Of a stretch of 36,429 nucleotides of DNA, positions 8,667 to 16,396 are shown piece after piece. The position numbers and the translations under genes were made by a program. Every line of letters begins with the position of its first letter. Position 1 is the stretch's first letter. The notes under the pieces were generated by a model. It did not search any database. It was given only the letters and a program-made list of their open reading frames with translations, and had not been told where the DNA came from. Origin of the DNA: DTFZ01 sp050260375 (GTDB lineage Bacteria > Bacillota > Clostridia > Christensenellales > SZUA-584); the NCBI GenBank assembly GCA_050260375.1, contig JBLNCA010000041.1:1-36429 (forward strand), read 5' to 3'.

Positions 8667-8718
8667 TTCGTTCTGTCGGTTGCTCAAAATGAAAGCCTTT
8701 CAAGGCGGCTGACCGTGG

Positions 8719-8795
8719 GCGCCTGTAGCTCAGGTGGATAGAGCAACGGCCTTCTAAGCCGTGTGTCCGGGGTTCGAGTCCCTGCAGGCGCGCCA
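8719..8795 (+). tRNA. tRNA-Arg (anticodon TCT)
   Basis: The acceptor arms GCGCCTG and CAGGCGC pair perfectly. The anticodon loop CTTCTAA places TCT at 8753-8755, reading AGA. The T-loop is TTCGAGT and the discriminator is G. The terminal CCA is encoded. Confidence 0.97.
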
Positions 8796-8808
8796 AGATG
8801 TTTTTTGC

Positions 8809-8886
8809 GGTGGGCGTAGCTCAGTTGGTTAGAGCGCCAGGTTGTGGCCCTGGAGGCCGTGGGTTCGAATCCCACCGTTCACCCCA
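8809..8886 (+). tRNA. tRNA-His (anticodon GTG)
   Basis: The anticodon loop TTGTGGC places GTG at 8844-8846. The extra G at 8809 (position -1) faces discriminator C at 8883, the identity pair of tRNA-His. CCA is encoded at 8884-8886. Confidence 0.96.
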
Positions 8887-8923
8887 ACTTAATAAAAAAG
8901 GTTTTGGGGTATCGCCCCGGAGT

Positions 8924-8949
8924 CCCCGAAAACCAATGGGACATTGGGG
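8924..8949 (+). repeat. Spacer hairpin 1 between tRNA-His and tRNA-Gln
   Basis: CCCC precedes the inverted pair CCAATG / CATTGG with a GGA loop. The right arm runs into the TGGGG that begins tRNA-Gln, so hairpin and acceptor stem are mutually exclusive in the precursor. The stretch just before it (8904-8915, TTGGGGTATCGC) resembles the usual 5' end of tRNA-Gln. Confidence 0.55.
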
Positions 8950-9019
8950 TGTAGCCAAGAGGTAAGGCACGGGACTTTGACTCCCGCATTCGCAGGTTCG
9001 AACCCTGCCACCCCAGCCA
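8945..9019 (+). tRNA. tRNA-Gln (anticodon TTG)
   Basis: The acceptor arms TGGGGTG and CACCCCA pair perfectly. The loop CTTTGAC places TTG at 8977-8979. The discriminator is G and CCA is encoded at 9017-9019. Confidence 0.97.
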
Positions 9020-9035
9020 TAATTAATAGTGATTT

Positions 9036-9061
9036 CCCGAAAAGTCGTGAGGCTTTTTGGG
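9036..9061 (+). repeat. Spacer hairpin 2 between tRNA-Gln and tRNA-Lys
   Basis: An 11-bp stem (9036-9046 with 9051-9061, two G-T wobbles) closes a GTGA tetraloop of the GNRA type. There is no U-tract, so it is not a terminator. It is related to hairpins 1 and 3 by the CCC...GGG base, while the inner stem differs. Confidence 0.6.
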
Positions 9062-9077
9062 GTGAAAATATCGGGGT

Positions 9078-9105
9078 CCCCAGCAAGTCATGAGACTTGA
9101 TGGGG
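9078..9105 (+). repeat. Spacer hairpin 3 between tRNA-Gln and tRNA-Lys
   Basis: CCCC (9078-9081) pairs with GGGG (9102-9105) and CAAGTC with GACTTG around an ATGA loop; one G-A mismatch interrupts the stem. It ends 10 bases before tRNA-Lys. The 24-base segment 9085-9108 is a 20/24 direct repeat of 9042-9065. Confidence 0.6.
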
Positions 9106-9115
9106 TGATTAACGC

Positions 9116-9191
9116 GACCCACTAGCTCAGGCGGTAGAGCACTTGACTTTTAATCAAGGTGTCCGGAGTTCGAGTCTCCGGTGGGTCACCA
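9116..9191 (+). tRNA. tRNA-Lys (anticodon TTT)
   Basis: The acceptor arms GACCCAC and GTGGGTC pair perfectly. The loop CTTTTAA places TTT at 9149-9151. The discriminator is A and CCA is encoded at 9189-9191. The last 21 bases recur 184 bp downstream. Confidence 0.97.
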
Positions 9192-9376
9192 AAGCGAAAG
9201 CGGCCTCCATTGTGAGGCCGCTTTCGCTTTGCCGGCGAAGACTCGAACTCAATGTGAGCTTGATTGCCCAGTGGGCAATCAAGGCGCGAGGCGCAGTCCA
9301 CAAAGGAATACCGATCGCCGAGCGATATTTTTACGAGCGCAGCGATGTAAAAAGCGAGTCTCCGGTGGGTCACCAA
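9171..9376 (+). repeat. 184-bp duplication of the tRNA-Lys 3' end (att-like)
   Basis: The 22 bases at 9171-9192 (T-loop to CCA plus one base) recur exactly at 9355-9376. The 162 bases between them hold the 9191-9230 hairpin, a perfect 11-bp stem CTTGATTGCCC with loop AGT (9259-9283), and TTTTTAC/GTAAAAA (9328-9353). No open reading frame or integrase is present. An exact copy of a tRNA 3' end is the usual footprint of site-specific integration, so this may be a remnant or very small element. Confidence 0.6.
9191..9230 (+). terminator. Strong hairpin directly after tRNA-Lys
   Basis: A perfect 17-bp stem (9191-9207 with 9214-9230) has loop CATTGT and starts on the last base of the tRNA. The descending arm ends CTTTCGCTTT, with only a short T run. 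It is terminator-like but weak in U residues. Confidence 0.65.
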
Positions 9377-9377
9377 G

Positions 9378-9411
9378 AAAAGTCCGATGAATACTGGATC
9401 ATCGGACTTTT
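9378..9411 (+). terminator. Terminator of the tRNA cluster
   Basis: The 13-bp perfect stem AAAAGTCCGATGA / TCATCGGACTTTT has loop ATACTGGA and is followed by CGATTTTTC. It directly follows the second copy of the tRNA-Lys 3' end, so it may be the original cluster terminator. From here to 9590 the sequence is A/T-rich and holds nothing else I can support. Confidence 0.8.
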
Positions 9412-9596
9412 CGATTTTTCACACAAATTATCTGTATGCAGAAAATGTGCAAACGGCGAAAAAATAAGAACAAATTAGCATTTGGTAATTCCTTGCTTAC
9501 AAGCAATAATTGATTCGATTATTTAACATTACTGCAAAATTTAGAATAAAAAATATTAAATCGATAAAAATAATTGTGAAATTACTAAAAAAATTG

Positions 9597-9624
9597 TTGA
9601 CTATTGCAAATAAAGTAGTAAACT
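9597..9624 (+). promoter_or_regulatory. Likely promoter of the sugar operon
   Basis: TTGACT (9597-9602), 16 bases, then TAAACT (9619-9624), in the A/T-rich region about 80 bases upstream of the first operon gene. No clear operator palindrome was found beside it. Confidence 0.55.
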
Positions 9625-9703
9625 ATACATTGGATGATGAATTATTTAAATAAATCAACATTATTCGATATCATTTCACTAATTTAATGAAAGAATGCAT
9701 AAT

Positions 9704-10699
9704 ATGGCTGAGAAAAATCCTGTAACGTTGTTAACCGCACAATGGGGCGATCTCTCTTTTGAAGAGATATGCAAGTTGGCAAGCAAGATGGGCTATGATG
9801 GAGTGGAAATTGGCTGCGGCGGAGATCATATGGACGTCATCAAAGCGGCAACCGATATGAACTATGTTCAGCAAAAACGCGAGATTCTGGAAAAGTATAA
9901 TCTCAAAGCGTTTGCCATTGCAAGCCACATCGCTGGAAAGATCGTAGGCGATACATACGATATACGGCACAACAATCTCGTGCCTCCCAAAGTTAAGGGC
10001 AAGCCGGAAGAGATGCGCGCCTGGGCTATTGACCAGATGATGCACGTGCCAGCCGCATGCAAAAATATGGGATGCTCGGTCACGACAAGCTTTTTGGGCT
10101 CGCCGATATGGAACTACTGGTACTCCTTTCCGCAGACGACCGACGAGATGATTGAAGAAGGCTATGCGCGCATCAAAGAACTGTGGACACCTATTTTCGA
10201 TGAATTCGAGCGGCAAGGCGTAAAATACGCTCTTGAAGTGCATTCCACAGAAATAGCATATGATATCTGGACTGCAAAAAAGCTGCTTGAAGTATTGGAT
10301 TATCGCAAGGTATTCGGCTTCAACTTTGACCCCAGCCATTTACTCTGGCAGGGTATCAAGCCTCATATCTTTATCCGTAATTTCCCCGACCGTATTTATC
10401 ACTGCCATATGAAAGACGTTTATGTGTCGAATGACGACACGGCAAGTATCATAGGCTCGCATCTTCCTTTCGGCGATACGCGCCGTAAGTGGAATTTCCG
10501 CAGCGTCGGGCGCGGGATGGTTAACTTTGAAGATATCATACGTGAACTGAATTCTATCCACTATGAAGGTCCATATTCCGTTGAATGGGAAGATAGCGGA
10601 ATGGAGCGCGTACAAGGCGCGACGGAATCGTGCAAATATATCAAGGATATGCGGATAAAGCCGTCGGATATCGCGTTCGACGCGGCGCTGAAGAACTAG
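9704..10699 (+). CDS. Sugar (phosphate) isomerase/epimerase, xylose-isomerase-like TIM barrel
   Basis: The 331 residues form an AP-endonuclease-2 type TIM barrel, the fold shared by sugar epimerases, IolE/IolI-type enzymes and keto-sugar lyases. Likely metal ligands are Glu in 'ALEVHSTE', Asp and His in 'NFDPSHL', His in 'YHCHMKD' and Glu in 'SVEWED'. ATG 9704 is chosen because GAAAG lies about 10 bases upstream; ATG 9695 is too close to it. It is the first gene of the sugar operon and is followed by a Gfo/Idh dehydrogenase, a pairing known from inositol and 3-keto-sugar pathways. The substrate is not determined. Confidence 0.85.
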   Translation: MAEKNPVTLLTAQWGDLSFEEICKLASKMGYDGVEIGCGGDHMDVIKAATDMNYVQQKREILEKYNLKAFAIASHIAGKIVGDTYDIRHNNLVPPKVKGKPEEMRAWAIDQMMHVPAACKNMGCSVTTSFLGSPIWNYWYSFPQTTDEMIEEGYARIKELWTPIFDEFERQGVKYALEVHSTEIAYDIWTAKKLLEVLDYRKVFGFNFDPSHLLWQGIKPHIFIRNFPDRIYHCHMKDVYVSNDDTASIIGSHLPFGDTRRKWNFRSVGRGMVNFEDIIRELNSIHYEGPYSVEWEDSGMERVQGATESCKYIKDMRIKPSDIAFDAALKN

Positions 10700-10715
10700 A
10701 AACGGGGGGATAGCA

Positions 10716-11852
10716 ATGAAAAGATACAGAGCGGGCATCGTAGGCGTAGGTTTTATAGGCGTTGCTCATATAGAAGCGCTTCGCCGGCTGGGCAACGTGG
10801 ACGTTGTCGCGGTTGCCGATTCGGCGGGCGCAGCTGAAAAGGCGGACATGCTTGGTATACCAAAGGCCTATAAGGATTACAAAGAGATGATAGCAAAGGA
10901 ATCACTCGACGTACTTCATATATGCACGCCGAACTTTACTCACTGCGACATCGCTTTATACGCCATGGATCATAACATTAATATTGTTTGCGAGAAGCCT
11001 ATGTGCTGCACTATCGAAGAAGCGGATAGAATGATAGCCAAGGCAAAGGAAAAGAATCTCGTCAATGGAGTCAACTATCATAACCGCTGGTATCCCATGA
11101 CGGCACAATTGAAGCAAATGGTGCAAAACGGAGAATTCGGAGATATACACGCTGTTTATGGAGAGTTCGCCCAGGATTGGCTGCTATACGATACGGACTA
11201 TAACTGGCGCGTTGAGGCATCCGAATCGGGCAAGACGCGCGCTGTTTCAGACATTGGGACGCATTGGCTCGACCTTGCAGAGAACATCACCGGATTGACG
11301 GTCACCGAAGTTTGTGCCGACTTTAAGATATTGCATGAGAAACGCAAAAAACCTACATCTTTGGTACAGACGTTTGTAGATTCAAACAAAGAAGCGGAAT
11401 ACGAGGAGATCAAAGTAACGACGGAGGATCATGCGAACCTGATGTTCAGACTGAGCAACGGAGCCGTAGGCTGCGCAGTATTCAGTCAGATAATACCGGG
11501 AAGAAAAGCTGAATTAACAATAAATATTGCAGGTATCAAGCAGTCAGCAACATGGTGCTGCGATACATGCAACGAGGTTTGGCTGGGGCGCCGCGGCGAG
11601 TACAGCTGTGTGTTTGAGAAGGATCCGGGCATGCTTGACAGTTCCGTACGCATAAATGCGGGTTACCCGGGCGGGCATGGCGAAGGCTTTCCGGACGCGT
11701 TCAAAAACAGCTTCCGCGCAATCTATTCGGATATCGGCTCGCCAAAGAAGAATCCGCCGTATGCAACGTTTGAGACGGGACGCCACGAGCTGATATTATG
11801 CGACAAGATACTCGAAAGCGCCCAAAAAAGACAGTGGATAAGCGTCATATAG
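10716..11852 (+). CDS. Gfo/Idh/MocA family NAD(P)-dependent oxidoreductase
   Basis: This 378-residue sugar or cyclitol dehydrogenase has an N-terminal Rossmann fold ('GIVGVGFIGVAHIEAL'), the conserved 'CEKPMCCT' with the EKP lysine, and 'DIGTHWLDLAENITG' with the His of the active site; the C-terminal alpha/beta domain follows. Enzymes of the family oxidise or reduce a hydroxyl/keto group on sugars, often at C3 or on inositols. The start follows GGGGGGA, 17 bases after the upstream gene. Substrate is unknown; the neighbouring importer suggests a free sugar or glycoside. Confidence 0.9.
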   Translation: MKRYRAGIVGVGFIGVAHIEALRRLGNVDVVAVADSAGAAEKADMLGIPKAYKDYKEMIAKESLDVLHICTPNFTHCDIALYAMDHNINIVCEKPMCCTIEEADRMIAKAKEKNLVNGVNYHNRWYPMTAQLKQMVQNGEFGDIHAVYGEFAQDWLLYDTDYNWRVEASESGKTRAVSDIGTHWLDLAENITGLTVTEVCADFKILHEKRKKPTSLVQTFVDSNKEAEYEEIKVTTEDHANLMFRLSNGAVGCAVFSQIIPGRKAELTINIAGIKQSATWCCDTCNEVWLGRRGEYSCVFEKDPGMLDSSVRINAGYPGGHGEGFPDAFKNSFRAIYSDIGSPKKNPPYATFETGRHELILCDKILESAQKRQWISVI

Positions 11853-11898
11853 GTTACAACCGTTTAGCCGGTTTAACAAATAAAAGGAGGATTAAATT

Positions 11899-12975
11899 AT
11901 GAAGAAGATTTTTGGACTCGTACTTTGTGTGCTGCTTGCACTTGCGTTCGTAGGATGCTCAGCCCAGCAGCCCGCTCCGCAGACAAGCGAGTCTCAGGCC
12001 CCCGCTGCTACTGAAAGCGCGGCTCCTGCTGACGACGGCAAAATGCTGATGGGCGTGTTCATGCCGAGCGCTGACCACGGGTTTACGGCAGAGTCAATAG
12101 AACAGGCAAAAGGCGCTCTTGACAAGCTGAAAGAAGAAAAAGAAGACTTTGACTATGTTCTCTATAACACGGCCGAAGCTTCCGAGCAGGCCAACCAGAT
12201 TGCTACCGCGCTTGATATGTATGAATTCGATACGATCATGCTGTGGCCTATCGACGGTGCGCCGCTTTATAACGCCGCCCAGTCTATCAAGGACGCCGGC
12301 ATACCGCTCGTGGTATATGACAGGCTTATACCCGATTTCGAACCTACGGCCGAGATGACGGGCGACCAGATCGCGGTAGGTACAAGCTCGGCGGAGTATA
12401 TGAACGAGTTTTTCGCCGACAGGATATCGGCGGGCGAAACGATTTATGTGCTTGAATTCCAGGGAGATACGTCTCAAGCCGCAGTGGAAAGAACACAGAG
12501 CTTTTTGGATAAAAAGGACGCGAAGATTGAAGTTGTTCAGTCGTTCGTTACGATGTGGTCGCGTGAAACAGCTTTTAACGACATGACGAACTGGCTGTCG
12601 AACTCTTCAAAAGAAGATATTGAGAAGATATCGGCGATCTATACACACGATGACGAGCCTCTGCTTGGAATACTTGACGCCATAGCCCAATATTCAGGTC
12701 CCGCCAAGCTCAATATACAGATACTCATTGGTGTGGGAGCCCAGAAGCCCGTTCTTGACGTAATGCAGTCTTCCCTTGACAACTATGGCATCAATGTCGT
12801 CACGAACACATACGCTCCGGGCATGATACGCCAGTGCGTCGACCTTGCGTCAGGCATAATGTACGGTTCAGGCGAAACAGGGCTGCACCTCGTTCCCGTG
12901 GAGCAGATCACGCTTGACAATCAGGCAGAATATCGCAAGTCGGACGAATACATCTACAGGTACGGCGAGGAATAA
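11899..12975 (+). CDS. Sugar ABC transporter substrate-binding lipoprotein (RbsB-like)
   Basis: The signal peptide ends in lipobox 'FVGC', so Cys20 would be lipidated, followed by an Ala/Pro/Gln/Ser linker (about residues 21-47). The mature part is a periplasmic-binding-protein type 1 fold ('MLMGVFMPSADHGFTAESIE', 'AGIPLVVYDRLI') of the ribose/xylose class. It delivers a sugar to the ATPase and permease encoded next. It begins after a strong AAAGGAGG. An intercistronic hairpin follows, which would fit higher expression of the binding protein than of the membrane parts. Confidence 0.93.
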   Translation: MKKIFGLVLCVLLALAFVGCSAQQPAPQTSESQAPAATESAAPADDGKMLMGVFMPSADHGFTAESIEQAKGALDKLKEEKEDFDYVLYNTAEASEQANQIATALDMYEFDTIMLWPIDGAPLYNAAQSIKDAGIPLVVYDRLIPDFEPTAEMTGDQIAVGTSSAEYMNEFFADRISAGETIYVLEFQGDTSQAAVERTQSFLDKKDAKIEVVQSFVTMWSRETAFNDMTNWLSNSSKEDIEKISAIYTHDDEPLLGILDAIAQYSGPAKLNIQILIGVGAQKPVLDVMQSSLDNYGINVVTNTYAPGMIRQCVDLASGIMYGSGETGLHLVPVEQITLDNQAEYRKSDEYIYRYGEE

Positions 12976-12991
12976 GCGTCAATTTGTTTAG

Positions 12992-13021
12992 GGATGCCCG
13001 GCATCCAAATACCGGGCATCC
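12992..13021 (+). terminator. Intercistronic hairpin after the binding-protein gene
   Basis: The 10-bp perfect stem GGATGCCCGG / CCGGGCATCC has a 10-base loop and no U-tract. It lies between the substrate-binding gene and the ATPase gene. It probably protects upstream mRNA or attenuates transcription rather than ending it. Confidence 0.65.
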
Positions 13022-13063
13022 ACATTGTTTCGATATGAACATCGCCTAAAAGGAGATTTCATT

Positions 13064-14557
13064 ATGTATATTGATATGAAAAACATCACCATGATGTTTG
13101 ATTCTACCCGGGCATTGGATAACGTTGATTTTTCATTGAACGAGGGAGAGATACACGGGCTGATGGGGGAAAACGGGGCCGGGAAATCAACGCTTATGAA
13201 TATCCTTGGAGGCGTATTGCGGCCGACGTCAGGCAAAGTTTATTTTAACGGTGAAGATATAACAAACCTCGATGAAAAGAAAGCGTTCAAACTGGGGATA
13301 CGCTTTATCCACCAGGAACTGAACCTCGTGAACGATCTAAAGGTTTATGAAAACCTTTTTTTAGGGGAAGAAGTCGTGAACCGGTTCGGCGTAACAAACA
13401 GAAAATATATGCGCAAGAGGGCTGCCGAAGTTTTGGAAAGCGTCAACCTTGGCAGCTTAAGCCCCGATACGATGGTGGGCGAACTCGACACATCGCACAA
13501 ACAGCTTATAGAAATAGCAAAATCACTGTTGTTCGAGGCGAAGGTAATAATAATGGACGAGCCTACTACTGCGCTGTCGGACACAGAGATAACTAAACTT
13601 TTTGATATCATGAGGCAACTGAAAGCAAAGGGCGTCAGCATGATATATATCTCTCATAAAATGCCCGAGCTTTTTAAAATATGCGACCGCTTTACCGTGC
13701 TTCGCGATGGGAAATGCGTAGGAACGGGTAGTTTTAAAGAAATTAACGAGGACGAAGCAACAACTATGCTGGTAGGCCAGCATATAAGAGACCATATCGA
13801 CAAAGAAGCGCCAAGCGAGGATGTAGTACTTAAAGCTGAAAAACTTAGCTGTGAAGGTTATTTCAAAGACGTATCGTTCGAGCTTCATAAAGGAGAAGTG
13901 CTTATTTTTACAGGCTTGCAGGGAGACGGACGGGGCGAGCTAGCCGAAGCGCTGTTTGGCGCGCGTAAACTCACCGGCGGGACCGTTACGCTTGAGGGGA
14001 AACCGGTAAAGTTTAAGTCGATAAAATCGACCATGCGCAGCGGAATAGGTATGGTACAGAGAAACCGCAAGGAACGTTCGATAATAAAAGATATGAATGT
14101 GCTCGACAATCTTACTATAGCGCAATTTGTTTACTCGAAAAAGCATTTTGTAGTCAGACGGCGCGACCAGATGCGGGTTTTTGAGGACTGCAGAAATATG
14201 CTGGACGTTAAGGTTGGCAGTCCAAAGCACGAGATAACGTCATTGTCGGGCGGCAACCAGCAAAAGGTTATAATATCGCGCTGGCTGGAACTTAAATCAA
14301 AAGTCTATATATTTGATAATCCCACGTAGGGCGTCGACGTCGGCGCAAAGTTTGAGATATACAAACTTATCAGTAAATTGTCCGAAGAAGGCGTAAGCGT
14401 AATCGTGTTCAGCTCCGAATACCCTGAGATCGCAAAAATAGGGGACCGCTGTATCGTCATGTACTGCGGTCAGATTACTAAAGAGTTTGAACGTAAGGAC
14501 TTTAACGAGGCGGCGATAATGTATTATGCAACCGGGTCTGATAGAAAGGCGGTCTAG
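13064..14557 (+). pseudogene. Sugar ABC transporter ATPase (RbsA-like), interrupted by in-frame TAG
   Basis: This is a two-domain ribose-type importer ATPase. Domain 1 has Walker A GENGAGKST and Walker B 'IIMDEPTTALS'; domain 2 has the usual degenerate P-loop 'GLQGDGRGEL', the signature LSGGNQQ and Walker B 'VYIFDNPT'. The next codon, at 14327-14329, is TAG, where the family has Arg in 'PTRGVDVG'. The frame then continues (GVDVGAKFEIYKLIS) for 75 more codons to TAG 14555-14557. A single change such as AGG to TAG explains it. Without readthrough the product is about 421 residues and lacks the D- and H-loops of domain 2. The start ATG 13064 follows AAGGAG. A sequencing error remains possible. 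Confidence 0.9.
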
Positions 14558-14560
14558 AAT

Positions 14561-15544
14561 ATGGCGGTAAAAGTAAGAAACATATTTAAAAAACAGAACC
14601 TTAAGGTACTGTACAGGAATTACAGTTTCCTTATATCGTTCATAGCGCTGGTGATAATAGCGCTGATTTTCAATCCGAATTTCTTAAGCTATTCGAGCCT
14701 TGTGACGCTGCTTTCCAACTCGACGATAACGGGCATAATAGCATGCGGCATGACTCTCGTCATAATCTCCGGCATGATTGATCTCTCCGTCGGTTCCATA
14801 GTCTCGCTCGTTGCGGGTATAGGCGTGCTGCTGCTCAACCAAACAAACGATATAATGCTCACGCTGCTGTTCTGCCTTGCGTTCGGCGCAGTGCTGGGCG
14901 CCTTGAACGGGCTGCTGGTCGCGTACGCGGGCCTCGCGTCTTTTATAGCTACGCTGGCCACCCAGAGCGCTTACCGTTCCATTATAACTCAGATAGGGCA
15001 GGGCGGGCCGTTTACTGTTAAGGAAGAAATGAAAAGCGGCTTCAGCGCCATTGCTACGGGCAAACTTTTCGGTGTGATACCGTTCCTGCCGTTGTTTTTT
15101 ATAGGTGTTGTGCTGCTCATAGGTTTCCTGCTGACGAGAACAAAATTCGGCCGGTATGTGTTCGCGACGGGGTCAAACGAACACGCAACGGTACTCGCGG
15201 GCGTTAAAACGAAAAATATAAAGCTGGGAATACTGACGCTGACAGGCTTACTTGCGGGGCTATCCGCGTTCCTGCTCGCATCCCGCATGTCGTCCGTTAC
15301 AGCTTCAAACGCGGGGGCGGGATATGAACTGGACGCCATAGCCGCCGTTGCTATAGGCGGCACGTCGATGAGCGGCGGCCGGGGGCGGCTGACGGGTACG
15401 TTTTTAGGCTCGCTTATGATGCAGATGATTTCAACGATATTGATTGCCGCCAAGGTGGACCCGTTCCTTACGGGACTGGTAAAAGGCGTAATTATAATAG
15501 TTGCTGTAGCGTTCCAAAGCGATAACAGACGGCTTGCAAAATAA
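14561..15544 (+). CDS. Sugar ABC transporter permease (RbsC-like)
   Basis: This 327-residue permease of the ribose/xylose branch has about eight to ten membrane segments. The cytoplasmic loop 'RTKFGRYVFATGSNEHAT' and 'AIGGTSMSGGRGRLTGTFLG' are hallmarks of the family. It starts 3 bases after the ATPase stop, with AAAGGCGG upstream, and is intact although the ATPase is interrupted. Confidence 0.94.
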   Translation: MAVKVRNIFKKQNLKVLYRNYSFLISFIALVIIALIFNPNFLSYSSLVTLLSNSTITGIIACGMTLVIISGMIDLSVGSIVSLVAGIGVLLLNQTNDIMLTLLFCLAFGAVLGALNGLLVAYAGLASFIATLATQSAYRSIITQIGQGGPFTVKEEMKSGFSAIATGKLFGVIPFLPLFFIGVVLLIGFLLTRTKFGRYVFATGSNEHATVLAGVKTKNIKLGILTLTGLLAGLSAFLLASRMSSVTASNAGAGYELDAIAAVAIGGTSMSGGRGRLTGTFLGSLMMQMISTILIAAKVDPFLTGLVKGVIIIVAVAFQSDNRRLAK

Positions 15545-15561
15545 TAATGAAAGGACAGAAC

Positions 15562-16362
15562 ATGAAAGAACTAAAGAACTCCGGACTTCCGATTTGGTAT
15601 GACGAAACATCATATCGGCTTGAGTTCCGGGATGGGCTTACCTGCGCGGGGGGCGGCGGAAAAAACGCGTCCGCTCTGAAGGGACTGCTGTATAACGAAG
15701 AAGGCATGAATGAACAAGAGCATTGCTACGATTTTTACCGCGATATAGTGTTTGAACAGCATCGTCCGCTTTACGCCAAATACGATTTCCGTTATGACAT
15801 AACGGCGATAATGCCCGGCACGATAAACGGGGAATGCAAGAAAACGTCGGGGCATTACCACGGCTATATAGAAGGACAGCACTACACTTATCCGGAAGTC
15901 TATGAGGTACTCAAAGGCGAAGCCATATATATTCTGCAAAAGGTAAAGAATTTTGAAGAGCCGGAGCCTGATATAGAACAAATAAAGGCCGTGCGCGTGA
16001 AAGAGGGACAAGCGATCATAATACCGCCATTCTGGGGGCATTGTTCCATCAATGGAGGCAGCGGGCCGCTGTTTTTCAGCAACATCGCAGTGGTATCGTG
16101 CCCGCTCTTTTATGAGCCAATAAAAGTGAAGCGCGGATTGAGCTTATACGCTGTACGCGAAAACGGGGCGATAAAACTAATTAAAAATTCTAATTATAAG
16201 CGCCTGCCTGATTTTGAGGTGATAGAACCCAAAGAAAATCCCGATCTGGGAATCAAATTTGGGTCGCCTGTATACAAAGAGTTTATAAACTCACCCGAGA
16301 AATTTGACTTCCTGCTGCATCCGCACGCTTACCTGGACGCTATGGAAGCTATGATTAATTAA
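15562..16362 (+). CDS. Cupin-type glucose-6-phosphate isomerase
   Basis: This is a cupin phosphoglucose isomerase (the metal-dependent type first known from archaea), interconverting glucose-6-P and fructose-6-P. The metal site is visible: the two His of GHYHG, Glu in 'YPEVYEVLKGEA' and His in 'PPFWGHCSIN'. Length is 266 residues from ATG 15562, which follows AAAGGA; the in-frame ATG 15547 precedes that site. Family members are about 190 residues; the extra C-terminal part ('LPDFEVIEPKENPDLGIKFG') is seen in bacterial relatives. Placed before HPS and PHI, it could connect their product fructose-6-P with glucose-6-P. Confidence 0.85.
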   Translation: MKELKNSGLPIWYDETSYRLEFRDGLTCAGGGGKNASALKGLLYNEEGMNEQEHCYDFYRDIVFEQHRPLYAKYDFRYDITAIMPGTINGECKKTSGHYHGYIEGQHYTYPEVYEVLKGEAIYILQKVKNFEEPEPDIEQIKAVRVKEGQAIIIPPFWGHCSINGGSGPLFFSNIAVVSCPLFYEPIKVKRGLSLYAVRENGAIKLIKNSNYKRLPDFEVIEPKENPDLGIKFGSPVYKEFINSPEKFDFLLHPHAYLDAMEAMIN

Positions 16363-16396
16363 TCAAACGATTAAAGCATATGTGAAAGGACAGAAA

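Noticed and set aside
9143..9478. Open reading frames of 69-111 codons across the tRNA-Lys and duplicated region
   Set aside because: They run through the tRNA, both terminators and the repeat, and resemble no protein family. They arise from structured RNA sequence.
14327..14329. Genetic-code change with TAG as a sense codon
   Set aside because: Several intact conserved genes end in TAG at family-typical lengths (cdd, recO, pgpH), so TAG is a working stop here.
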